From: Owenia fusiformis
Lineage: Eukaryota; Annelida; Polychaeta; Sabellida; Oweniidae
Length of the DNA stretch: 64,000 nt
NCBI GenBank assembly: GCA_903813345.2
Contig: CAIIXF020000002.1
Location: 1,218,001 to 1,282,000, forward strand
Reading direction: 5' to 3'
In this document: piece after piece, positions 21,692-31,767 of the stretch
Numbering within the stretch: position 1 is the first letter of the stretch
Layout of the letters: each line of letters opens with the position of its first letter
Made by a program: the position numbers and the translations under genes
The notes under the pieces: model-generated
Seen by the model: only the letters and a program-made list of their open reading frames with translations
Databases searched by the model: none
What the model was told of the DNA's origin: nothing

Positions 21692-23650
21692 TCAAGACAT
21701 ATTCTTCCATATGTAAGAAACTATTCTGAGGATCAAGAATGACATTAACATCGGCAATATCAATTTGCTTGGTGCTGTTTCAGCTGAGCCGTGTGCTGAT
21801 GGTGTACGCACTGTTACTGAGTTAACTGTCGCTGTTGAACTTCTCTTGGTCATCGTCACATTTGTCATCTCCGGTTGTTTGATGACGGTGTACTCAATAC
21901 CAGTTAGGATGGCGGAATTAGATATATTATGCGAAAGTATAAAATTGTTCAATTTCTCTTCCAATTGACCAATGTTGTACGCCATTGTTTCGTTGATTGT
22001 TTCCAAAACATTTGGTTTGTCTGGAAATAAAACATCGAACTTGTACGTGTTGGTCTCCCACGTGCCATTCATGTTGCTGGTCATATGATCTAAAACAATG
22101 CGAAGTGGTGGAAAAACTTCGAATAGCATCTGTGAAGTGATGTAAGCGGAGATTACGTTTGAATCTATCCATTTTACTTTACAACTGATCGCTACTTTCA
22201 CAATAATATCACGTATGATACATTTATCTCCAACTAGTATCAAATTGCCTAGACATCGATTCAATCGGCATCGATCCAGGTCCTCAGAACAAACAAGTTC
22301 AACTTCAGCAATCCTCGTATGTTTTTCATTCGGAACAGTTCTCACGTTTATAGAGTCTCCCGTGACGTCCATTAATATTTGAAATGATACTGTTTCTAAA
22401 TTGTCGGGTAAAGACCACGTCCTGTCAGTGAATTCGATCAATCGACAAAACTCAGGGTTAGGTTTGTCTTCCGTCATTCGATATAAATGCGGATTACATT
22501 TCCAACAGTGAACATTGTGAAAAACATTGTTATCTTGAATTGGATCTAAACCATGATTATGACAAAATGAATCCAGACCTGTGCCTTTACAAAATTCACA
22601 CTCGGAAATTGTGCCAATGCAAGGACGCAATGACCCTCGAATGTTTTCGCGATCGTATGTGTCCGACAAGGGTTCCAAATAGTCATAGTCGTATCTACAC
22701 CCCCTACCAAGATATCTCAAATCCCGAATCAGTTCCATGATTCGAGGGATATTCAAGCTCCCGACATGTAAATTGTCCAAATTAATATTACCATTAATGC
22801 ATTCGATTCTTGGTCTCCAAAACTTTGGTGCTTGAACGAAGTCACACTCGGCGCAATATTTGTTCTTGTAATGTATACCTTTAATGCCATCGTAGCAGGG
22901 AATATTTGAAAATGGCTCATCCTCACCGAAGCACTTTTTCTCCAATGCAGAACCCTTAAAGTCCGCGTGACAACTGGCTTTTAAGTACACCTTCACGACT
23001 CCTTGAACTCGCGTACATTGGTAGTCTGAGCGTTGCGTTTCATGAACAGAAAGAGAGGCGCAGCTTTCATCATCGACATCAATAAAGGTCTGGTTTGTCT
23101 CGATATCTCGTTCAGTATATGTAGCGTTACAACCGAGGCAATGTTGTCTATAATCTTTGCAACAGTCACCATAATGTGTACATAACCCATCACAGTGGCA
23201 GTAAAAGCTCGTCGCATTTTCCATTGTTACTCTATCACCACATCGCCCTCGGCAAGATCTTTTTGTATCATTGCATGAAAAATCTAGTTTAACTAACTTA
23301 CATATTTGTTGTTGAATTTCCCTTTTTTCTCTCAAAGCATAGCGACACACCTTCGAATTCGTATAACGCGAAAACGGCGTATTTCGTTCTCCTGTATTAT
23401 TTCTCGAGCCCTTTGGATTGCCGTTTGTACGTTGGTTTGCACCATGTTGGTGGCCGTAGTTCTGATATTGTGAAAGAACAAATAAAAAAATTATTATCCC
23501 CAATACCAGGCTTATGTTGAAGACAAATCGAAACATCGTGTATCTTACCTTCTGCGCTACCAACAGAATAAATATTAAGACTAGAAGAACTAACGTTTGC
23601 ACTTTGAGGGATCGTATAAAAATATGCTTTCCCTTTTGAGGCTTGGCCAC
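21692..23650 (-). CDS. somatomedin-B domain membrane-anchored protein (652 aa, single exon)
   Basis: The N-terminus has two hydrophobic spans (about residues 17-34 and 41-60). A Gly/Asn-rich linker follows, then a complete somatomedin-B domain at 133-171 with all eight cysteines (C133, C137, C151, C153, C157, C163-C164, C171), spaced as in vitronectin except for a longer second loop. The rest is Cys-rich to about 490, with YKNKYCAEC (261-269) and NVHCWKCN (379-386), followed by a Cys-poor region to 620 and a hydrophobic C-terminus (630-648). At least eight N-glycosylation sequons mark it as extracellular. SMB domains bind proteins at the cell surface. The N..YCA.C blocks recall ectodomains of invertebrate SMB/adhesion-type GPCRs, but no seven-TM domain is present here. 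Membrane topology (signal anchor, TM or GPI tail) is inference. A start at Met39 is possible. No introns interrupt the frame. The precise function is unknown. Confidence 0.85.
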   Translation of the reverse strand: MAKPQKGKHIFIRSLKVQTLVLLVLIFILLVAQKVRYTMFRFVFNISLVLGIIIFLFVLSQYQNYGHQHGANQRTNGNPKGSRNNTGERNTPFSRYTNSKVCRYALREKREIQQQICKLVKLDFSCNDTKRSCRGRCGDRVTMENATSFYCHCDGLCTHYGDCCKDYRQHCLGCNATYTERDIETNQTFIDVDDESCASLSVHETQRSDYQCTRVQGVVKVYLKASCHADFKGSALEKKCFGEDEPFSNIPCYDGIKGIHYKNKYCAECDFVQAPKFWRPRIECINGNINLDNLHVGSLNIPRIMELIRDLRYLGRGCRYDYDYLEPLSDTYDRENIRGSLRPCIGTISECEFCKGTGLDSFCHNHGLDPIQDNNVFHNVHCWKCNPHLYRMTEDKPNPEFCRLIEFTDRTWSLPDNLETVSFQILMDVTGDSINVRTVPNEKHTRIAEVELVCSEDLDRCRLNRCLGNLILVGDKCIIRDIIVKVAISCKVKWIDSNVISAYITSQMLFEVFPPLRIVLDHMTSNMNGTWETNTYKFDVLFPDKPNVLETINETMAYNIGQLEEKLNNFILSHNISNSAILTGIEYTVIKQPEMTNVTMTKRSSTATVNSVTVRTPSAHGSAETAPSKLILPMLMSFLILRIVSYIWKNMS

Positions 23651-23871
23651 TTTTAAACTGGAAATGTGGACGTTTTATCTATTTTTCTCATATGACTAAC
23701 CAAGATACAGTCATCTTTACCCCATGCAAGATATTGCCATCTTTCATCCTAAAAAGTCACACGTGTAAGATGAGATTTACTTGTGACATCACTGGTTTAT
23801 AAACATTAACAACATAGCAACAAATACACCGTTGCTAAGATTATCCATGTTCATTTTACAAAACTAAGATG

Positions 23872-23941
23872 TGACGTCATAACGATGGAGCTTTGTTGCC
23901 ACGCGTATCTATGTATTTTCTACAATATTGTTATGACGTCA
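23872..23941. promoter_or_regulatory. two perfect CRE-like sites upstream of the SMB gene
   Basis: TGACGTCA occurs at 23872-23879 and 23934-23941, about 220 and 285 bp upstream of the minus-strand start. The second lies in a perfect palindrome TTGTTATGACGTCATAACAA. CRE sites bind CREB/ATF bZIP factors. Regulation of this gene by them is inference from position. Confidence 0.45.
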
Positions 23942-24051
23942 TAACAATTGAAAGATGAAGTTCCATTAATCTGAAGCTTGTTTCTACCCAGTTTTGTCAT
24001 GAAAACGTGAAAATAAAGCATAATACAGAGTCATATGAGAAAAACTTTCTT

Positions 24052-24186
24052 GTACTCGTACCTGTGCAAAATCGTCCATTCTTGACTCGCTTTGAAAATG
24101 TTTCTTTATCTCGTCTGCGACTGGATAAAGAAGAATTATCAAAGCTCATCAAGAAAGGACGATCTTGCACAGGTACTCATATAAAT
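24052..24186. repeat. long imperfect hairpin, ~60-nt arms
   Basis: GTACCTGTGCAAAATCGTCC (from about 24058) pairs with GGACGATCTTGCACAGGTAC (to about 24174). Pairing continues inward through TTCTTGA/TCAAGAA, TTTGA/TCAAA and TTTCTTTATC/GATAAAGAA to a loop around TCGTCTGCGACTG. A 66-codon plus-strand ORF (24007-24207) runs through it. It could be a foldback repeat or a hairpin RNA locus. Confidence 0.65.
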
Positions 24187-24768
24187 ATCTTTATATCTAC
24201 TCCATGAAATCGGTAATGATAATAAATCTTAAAGAAATATCAGTAGAGCCTGCGTCGTGGTCATATTTACTCCGATTTTCAGTACCGGTGTGAAAGAAAT
24301 TATGGGTCCCGGGGATTATACCCCCCCCCCCCCTTCTTAACGGCCCTTACTGGTCCTGATTGTGTATGGATAATAAGGGAAAGAGGTCACCACATAAATC
24401 AATGGAAAGTAGGACCATAATTTGATAGGACCTCCTACCCTCTTACACCGGCGCTTTGCTGATGAGTATTTTTTCCCAAATTGCTGTAAAGAAATACTCA
24501 TACAGGATTGGCTAAAAAACAAAAATAACCGAATTTTCGACAAAACTTGAAACGTCTTCCTTATTGCTTATGGGTTCTTGAACAAACGCACTTTTAGTTT
24601 ATTTGTGTAAACATATAGCTCTTACCGTTAGAAGGAAAGTTGTAGCTGGTCAAAGTTACTGAAATACCCAAATTGTCAGTATAGTTTTGACCCGAAACGA
24701 TAAACCCCTTTGTTCTCATTCAATGAATTACTTCATTAACAATAAAAACAGGTCGATATGGTTATATA
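24187..24768. other. no gene seen
   Basis: Includes a 14-bp C run near 24321-24334 and otherwise unremarkable sequence. Confidence 0.4.
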
Positions 24769-25613
24769 CAGGGTGGGCCAAAAAAACAATACCCAACTTT
24801 AAATCAGAATGAAAATAGCTACGTTCAATATGATACATTGATTTATATATTATTTTAAAGGTAATTCATTTTCGAACAATTTTGTATATAACACTATGTC
24901 ATGAAATCAATATTGAAGTTTTATTATGCTTATTTGGGAGACCGGGTCGGTATTTGAGGTATCCAGATTTTAGGGAGAAAATAGTAAATCTGCGGAATAA
25001 TGTTACTTTTTTATTTATAGAATATCATTTTGTTAGGTGAGTACATGCTTGTATATTTGCATATTGTGTGACTAAACTTATTGTTAATGAATTTCAGTGT
25101 TGTTTATTATCAATAAGTACTCAAAGGGGGTATGTTAAAAGACATTAAACGTATATGTGACGAGGATATTATTTTCCATCAAGACATTGCCTCGTACCAT
25201 AGATCAAAGGAGACATTGGCATTTCTTTGCAAACAAGGTGTCAATTTGATTGATCTCGATGCTTGGCCACCCAACAACCCCGATGCTAATGTGTTTGATT
25301 ACCGTACATGGAGCCATCTCGCGGAAATGGTACAATCAAAACCATCCAATAAACAGCATTGATGAGCTGAAACAGAATCCTAAAGTACTGAAATGAATTG
25401 TAACAGAAATCTCTCAATAAGGCTATTGATAGATTGCGCTACCGCTTGAAGAAGTATAATAAAACTTTACTATTGATTTCATGACAGTGTTATATACCAA
25501 ATTGTTTGAAATTGTATAACCTTTAAAATGATATGTAAGTCAAAGTGCCATATTGAATGTAACTATTTTTATTCAGATTTGAAGTTGGGTATTGTTTTTT
25601 TTGGCCCAACCTG
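24769..25613 (+). mobile_element. internally deleted mariner/Tc1-type element
   Basis: TA at 24767-24768 and 25614-25615 flank inverted ends: CAGGGTGGGCCAAAAAAAC at the left, and the near-complement ending TTTGGCCCAACCTG at the right. The pairing extends roughly 100 bp inward (CAATACCCAACTT, AAAATAGCTACGTTCAATAT). The only coding part left is 25132-25362. Confidence 0.85.
25132..25362 (+). pseudogene. transposase C-terminal fragment of the 24.8-25.6 kb element
   Basis: A 76-residue frame carries FHQDIASYHRSKET, which matches the second catalytic-Asp block (QDgAs.HRsk), and DAWPPNNPDANVFDY, which matches the WPPnSPDLNpIDy block with the final catalytic Asp in place. The first catalytic block and the DNA-binding domain are absent, so the product would be inactive. 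The frame stops soon after HLAEM, where relatives continue for a further ~60 residues. Confidence 0.8.
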
Positions 25614-25615
25614 TA

Positions 25616-26134
25616 TATAAGCTCTAATCTAAGCTTTCCAATGATACATAATACTCTCTCCTATGACCATTCTAAACAGTTGGTGTATAGCCTAACCATT
25701 TAGGTGTTAATAAATAACGTTAAAATCGAATAAAAATGTTGTTCAAAGTATTATTTTCTACCAAGATTGGGTAAAAGCAAAATAATTTTGACACATCTTC
25801 ATCCTGCAACCCGTTATATGGTTCAGACAGAACGCCTAATAGGTACACCAGTTATTAATAAGCACTGTATCGAGGGTTTTGATTTGAGGGGTGAGTTCAA
25901 AACTGGTATATTATTAATCATTTCAGCGCAGATTTAACTCACGAGCACTAGGCCTGTAACGCAGGGAGACATTCGCAGAGGACTGAACTTTTCTACAATA
26001 ATATTTTCATTTTTCTTTGAACCTGAATATTTATTATTTGGGAGAATTTGAACATTTTGTATCAATTAAATTTTTGTTTTGAATATGGCATGTGTTAAAG
26101 CCAATTGGTTGGTAAATGCATACCTGCCAACCTA
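25616..26134. other. no gene seen
   Basis: Non-coding AT-rich sequence. Confidence 0.4.
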
Positions 26135-27010
26135 AGACCGAAAATTTGCGGTATTTTTTTGAATTGCGGTATTTTTGCGGTAGATTTTTCTCTAAATGCG
26201 GTAGTTTTTGCGGTGTTTTTTGCCAAAAATACGGTAATTTTATGGTAGATTGTGAAAAAAATCGGTAGATTTTGCGGGACATTTTTGAAAAACTGTACTT
26301 TTCGGAAGTTCTTGAAAAATGCGGTAGTCTTACGGTAGGTTTTGAAAAATGCAGTAGTTTTGTGGTAGATTTTTGAAAAACTGTAGTTTTGCAGTAGATT
26401 TTGTAAAATGCGGTAGTTTTCCAGTAGATTTTGAAAAAACACTGTCGTTTTTGCGGTGGATTTTTGAAAAATTGTAGTTTTGTAGAAGATTTTGAAAATG
26501 CGGTAGTTTAACGGTAGATTTTGAAAAAATGCGGAAGTTTTTTGAAAAATACTGGTAGTTTTACGGTAGATCAAAAAATACGGTAGTTTTTGCGGAACAT
26601 TTTGAAAAAAAAAAGTTTTTCTAACACAGCATTCATATAACTCTTTCATAAACAGACTAACTATTTAAACGCTTCAGTGTTTTTATAACTACAGTGGTAG
26701 AACATGTGGTAGTTGAACACTGTGTTTTTTCATCACGATACTCCCTAGTGTGTTGACTGATTTCAAGCCAGTTTACTTTAAGTTAATTACTAAGTGCGCA
26801 ATAACCACTGTCACAGACCTGCCGACACCCATTTATTTTCGGGTTGGTAGTGGAATATTACAAGGGCAATGCAGGAATTGGAAGACTTCAATTTTTCAAA
26901 ATGTCCAAATAATAACGGTAGATTTTACGGTAGTTTGAACAAGAATACTGTTAATTTCAGCAGAAATACGGTAGATTTCCAAATACTTACGGTATATTTT
27001 ACGGCCATTC
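26135..27010. repeat. degenerate GCGGTAGTTTT/GATTTTTGAAAAA repeat
   Basis: From 26135 to 26610 the words GCGGTAGTTTT, GCGGTAGATTTT and TTTTGAAAAA alternate about every 30 bp; weaker copies run at 26910-27005. The long minus-strand ORF across it (184 codons, rich in KTTAFFKN) is low-complexity repeat translation. The complement of the same words appears at 41580-41830. Confidence 0.7.
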
Positions 27011-28128
27011 TTATAGAAAAAATCAAAATCAGTCCAATAGACATTTCAACAGCTGCAACAGCTAAAATTGATTTTTTTACAACTCAGCTCTCCATGACAA
27101 TCAACGTTTTATTGTAAATTATTTATTCGGAATAAATAGGTTGTATAATGACTCACTTGGTAGCAACTCCTGATTTTAAAGGACGGCGATACTTCTATGC
27201 AAACAACTGCGCAATATTTCATTGGCAAAAACTTGATATACAACAGACGATGTATGAAACTTGACAGATCGAAAATATATTTTTGATAAATTATTGTAAG
27301 CTTTGATGTGGCCCATTTTCAACTGTTTTTGGTGTCCAATACTAGATACATTACTTATCAATCCATTGGATACACTATGCAGTCACAAAGTAAATCTTTA
27401 TTTTGACAAAGAATGTTGAAAATATGAATAGTAGGCCTTTATATAAAATAAAAATACAAAATTACAAATAATTAATTCTATCGGGTATAACTGTTCGACA
27501 TCATTCAATTAACATTGGCTTGATATCCTTAGAGTATACATTCAGTATTCCGAATTTTAAAACATAGCATAACAAAGCCAGAAGATAAGAAACTAGAACA
27601 TAACATGTTGTCATACGTTTAGCAAAATGATTGTGCTGGTCCTAGGAGTTTGATAGACAGTAGTTATAGTCAGTGGTTTCAGTAACATTGTGTACATGAG
27701 GCAGGTGAAAAATACAAGAGGCGACATTCAATACAACCAATTTTACGCTCCCGACAATGCAAATTCTTGTTATTTTAGAGTCCATGGACCGAAAGAAAGA
27801 TGTCCAAGATTTTACTTTTTGCATGTCATTTCCACGTGTGATGTGGCAAGACATGGGCTCCACAAAATAACACCTGGAACTTTGGAATGACTAGGGCAAC
27901 TTATATAGAATACCATTTACCTTTTATAAGATAACTTACCCTTACACAGGTTGCATTTCACAAATCTAAATGCACCTGTTGAAAGTCACTTTTGATATGA
28001 ATCAAAATCTAATATTGTTATCATTAAATTGAGAGTGATGTATTAATAGATGATTCACTTGTGATAATGTGTATATCATATTTATTTTAGTGTTTTACCA
28101 TCTCCAGACATTGCCAGAAATGGTGACA
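27011..28128. other. no supported gene; one shared 39-bp word
   Basis: The short ORFs on either strand at 27642-27890 are not recognisable. About 27779-27817 (GTCCATGGACCGAAAGA..GATGTCCAAGATTTTAC) recurs inverted at about 53985-54022, at the broken end of another mariner copy. A splice-acceptor-like TTATTTTAG precedes it here. Confidence 0.4.
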
Positions 28129-28130
28129 TA

Positions 28131-28907
28131 CAGGGCGTTCAAAAAGTAACAAACTGGTGCTGGTATTTTATTAAATATGCACCAATTGTCTTGAAAATTT
28201 TACATAATGTACTTTAATGTATTGTCACTGAAATTGCAAAGTTTCGACAAAAATTATGCAACTCGGGTAGAGTTATGGTTGCTATGGTAACATAATATCA
28301 CAATACCAGGGGCAACATTACACGAAGAGAGTTACAGACTAGACTTTTAAAGTTTTGTACATCCCATGTCAAAGTTGAACTGCAACAACTAGAGGGAATT
28401 AAATTTGCTTTACATCATTTGATATTGTAATGTATCCTCTACTTTAAAAAGTAGACTCTTCTTTGGTCAGTACAAGAGTAGAACTCTGTATCCATGACTC
28501 AAACACATGAGTGAATCGCAGCGTCGATTAAACAACGTGAAGAAGGTCATTGCCATCTTTAAAGGTCTTACCGCGCTGATTAAAACTAAGATATTGCATG
28601 ATCAGAACAGTATTATGCATGGTCTTAGTCCTCAAGACCTGGCTCCTTTAAAGCTACAATGGTCTTTAATGCTGACTTTCGGGCAGACGCCTTATTGAGA
28701 TGGATGACTGGCTTATTCAAATTGGGTATTTTCAAAAACTCAACTGTGAATTGCGCAGATACAGAGTGACAATCCAGGAAATTGAATAAATATTATTTGA
28801 TGGATCATACTTGAATCTGAGATGTATAGTAATACCATTACAACGAAGCAACAAATAAAACAAACAAGAATTGTTGTATTGTAATAGGTGAATTAGATAT
28901 ATACATG
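28131..28907 (-). pseudogene. dead mariner-like element, minus orientation
   Basis: The element's 3' end is CAGGGCGTTCAAAAAGTAAC at 28131, next to TA at 28129-28130. Read on the minus strand, it has the decayed block CCCGAAAGTCAGCATTAAAG (positions of DNAPARKS), a C-terminal stretch with FK.. and a mariner 3' UTR shared with 7766-8481 and with the split copy at 44/54 kb. A few in-frame stops and frameshifts are visible. The 5' half is missing, and homology fades near 28907. Confidence 0.75.
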
Positions 28908-28924
28908 TGTGCACACTGTTAATT

Positions 28925-29460
28925 ACGTTTCAATCGTTTCAATCAGGTTTAGGATGAAGAAATGAATATTTTCTTCATCTTAGATCAGTTCAACCGTTTT
29001 AATGCATGCATCATTTCCTACGCTTCAATGCTTACATCATTTCGAGCATTTCAAACGTTTTAATCGATACGCCTTCGAAAAAGAAATCGATTTTTTCCGC
29101 TTGCACCAGTTTCGCTGTTATCAATCACAACCAATCAATTTATGAACAAATGGGCAAAACGATTGAAAAGAAAAACGAACATGCACGTTTTTCGTTTCAA
29201 ATTACTGTTTCGCTACTTGCGATTTTAGTTTCGCCGTTTCAAGCATTTCAATCAATTTGCCTGACCTACTTTTAAGTTCATTTATCATTTTCATTTCAAC
29301 CATTTCAAGCTATCCGGCAGTTTCGCCTCCATTTCAACCATTTCGCCTGCCAGTGTATACACCCCTTTACCTTCACCCGTTTGTAAGAGAGAGACCGAGG
29401 TGTGAGATATCCCCCTCCCCTCTACACACATATCTACATATTTTGCGCATTTCACCATTT
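28925..29460. repeat. TTTCAA-rich degenerate simple repeat
   Basis: GTTTCAATCGTTTCAATCA and similar words (CATTTCAACCATTTCAAGC, GTTTTAATCGAT) recur over ~500 bp. ORFs here are repeat artefacts. Confidence 0.65.
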
Positions 29461-30109
29461 GATAACATAGTGTGGATCTTTTCTTAATTTGTGAATGTGA
29501 ATTCGCACCTTCATTTGCATGGAAGACTTTAATAAATCCTTTTTTGATGATCTTTGTTAGAAAGCTGACGTTTGGCTAAGCTTCGAAATTCGAAATTCAA
29601 CAGTCTACTAAGAATACCATCGTGTAAATATTTTTTCTTTATAATATGTCGAGCTAGGACTGCTCAAACAAATTCGCTTTTTGTAGCTACAGGTATTAAA
29701 TTTCAATAGATGATAAACGTCTCAATATAACAAATTACCCTCATGAGACATTGTTGCAAGGTGTGTTGCAATGAATGTGACACCTCGCATTCCCGGGCCC
29801 ACATTATGTGTTCTCGAAAAAAGCAACATTTTTCGAGATCCTAGAGTTGCAATTTTCGTTATTGCGTTTCATTGTTTGTCGCTGGTACAAAGGCGTAGTT
29901 CTAAATAAATAAATAAAAGGGACGTTAAGGATACACGTTTTTTAAACTCGTTAGAATTATGGACCTGATTGATAAGTTCTCCCTTTTGTACTGTTAATTC
30001 TTGGCCGTTTGAGTATTAAACAAATACTGGATGACCATGAATTAATTCGAGTAAAAGATAAAGCAATATTAGGTACCAATCAGGCACGAACTTTGACCTC
30101 GGACAATTT
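29461..30109. other. no gene seen
   Basis: Contains the second copy of the TTTCACCATTTGATAACAT word (about 29448-29475) and otherwise unremarkable sequence. Confidence 0.4.
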
Positions 30110-30670
30110 CTGACGTTTTCGTGACGTCAGGGTTGACTTCCGTGGATGACTAATACTCCGATAGATCGGTTGACTTCCGGATGACCTCAGGGTTGATTAC
30201 CATGGATGAGATGCTCTGACTGACCTGTTGACATTGATGTGTGATTTTCTTTGACGAGACGCTCTGATTGGTCAGACACAAATGATACAGTTTAATAAAA
30301 GTAAAACGATTCTCGAACGTTTAGACGATTTCCGAACGTTTCTGTGACGCCAGAGTTCGGTGGATGACTGACATTTCGATTGGTCAGTTGACTTTTAAGA
30401 CGCGTAAGACGAAGCATAACCGCAGCACGACCCCAGTACGACCTTTCAGACGATTCCCGAACGTTTTCGTGACGCCACAACTAACTTCATCATACGATAT
30501 CCGAATGTTTTAGTGACGGCAGAGTTGACTTCCGTAGATGACTGATGCATGCTCTGATTGGTTGGTTGACTTCTGGAGTGAGGTCAGTGTGAATTTTTGG
30601 GGGATGAGACGCTCTGATTGGTCAAATACAAATGATACAGTTTCATAAAATTAAAACGTTTCTCATGGCA
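30110..30670. repeat. degenerate direct repeats with GACGCTCTGATTGGTCA
   Basis: The blocks starting near 30112, 30330 and 30502 share GTGACG.CAG.GTTGACTTCC, GTGGATGACT and TCTGATTGGT. A second shared word, ACAAATGATACAGTTT, occurs at about 30284 and 30630. The period is irregular, 170-350 bp. CCAAT-type words (ATTGG) recur, but I see no gene attached. Confidence 0.6.
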
Positions 30671-31767
30671 CTGGCACCACCTTCATCCTAAGAATTCTTT
30701 AACGTCGAGATTGATGTCATAGTTAACTTCCGTAGATGAAATAAATAGATGTCAGTGTGATTAATTACAGAAAGTTAAAAATCCGATTTCTCAATATATA
30801 TTTCTCGAACGTATTCTCCAACGCTGAGTGAAATTACGAGATTTCCTCCACCCCCATACTTCCGTAGCCCCGACAAACTATGGACTTTCCACTTTCCAAA
30901 ATTAGACAACTGAACAAAGTCGTTTAAGCTAGACAATCGAAATTCTTTGTCATTTCTAAAGAAACAACAGTTTGCTTTTGATTTGATTTTGAATAGACAA
31001 ATCGTTTGAAATACAAGAGGATGCAATATTGATGATTTGCGATCACCTGATGAATTTTACCTTGCAGTGACGTCACAATTAGGCCACATTGATGTTGCTG
31101 TTTAATTATCTTCTGTATTTCGTACTTAATTGATTATATATTTTCATGATCTACAAAGAAGCCCCTGGATGAACTTTATTTCAGCTGATATTCATCTTGA
31201 AACGTGATGGATCTTAACAATCTTTAAGTGGGACTCCCTTTATAGAAGGTTTGAACTGAACTTACACTTCTTAATGTTGAAATTGATAGTTTATCCATTT
31301 AAGAAAATAGCTATGTCAAAGAAGGTGTCAAGCCAAATATTGACCTCAGAAAAAATAAATCCTCGAATTTTCTCTCTACAGTCCTTGTTGCCCCTTTAAC
31401 ATGTTACCTAAGCGACAGAAGACAAGCAGTTACATGTAGTTTGTTCATTGTCTTTCTCTGTGGTATTTTCATAAAAATTGGATCAGTTTTGCCAAAATAG
31501 CATTATTTATGGCCTTCGTATTTTTCTAGTGTCATTTTCACTTGATTATCTTGTTATATGACGTCACACAAATAAGACGAAATACATGACAACAGTATCT
31601 ATTATATGTGAAAAAATCACAAAATGAGAGCATTTTTATCAGAATATATGGATCGCCCCTTGTATATTTGTCTTTTTCACTAATTTCAGCAGTCTTGTGC
31701 CATATACAGACTGTACATGTTACAGACTGTATATTATGAAATACAAGAGACAATACAATTCAATCAT
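30671..31767. other. no supported gene
   Basis: An 83-codon minus-strand ORF (30775-31026) has no recognisable domain. The rest is plain AT-rich DNA. Confidence 0.4.

Noticed and set aside
26095-26649. 184-codon minus-strand ORF
   Set aside because: It is low-complexity translation of the GCGGTAG/TTTTGAAAAA repeat.
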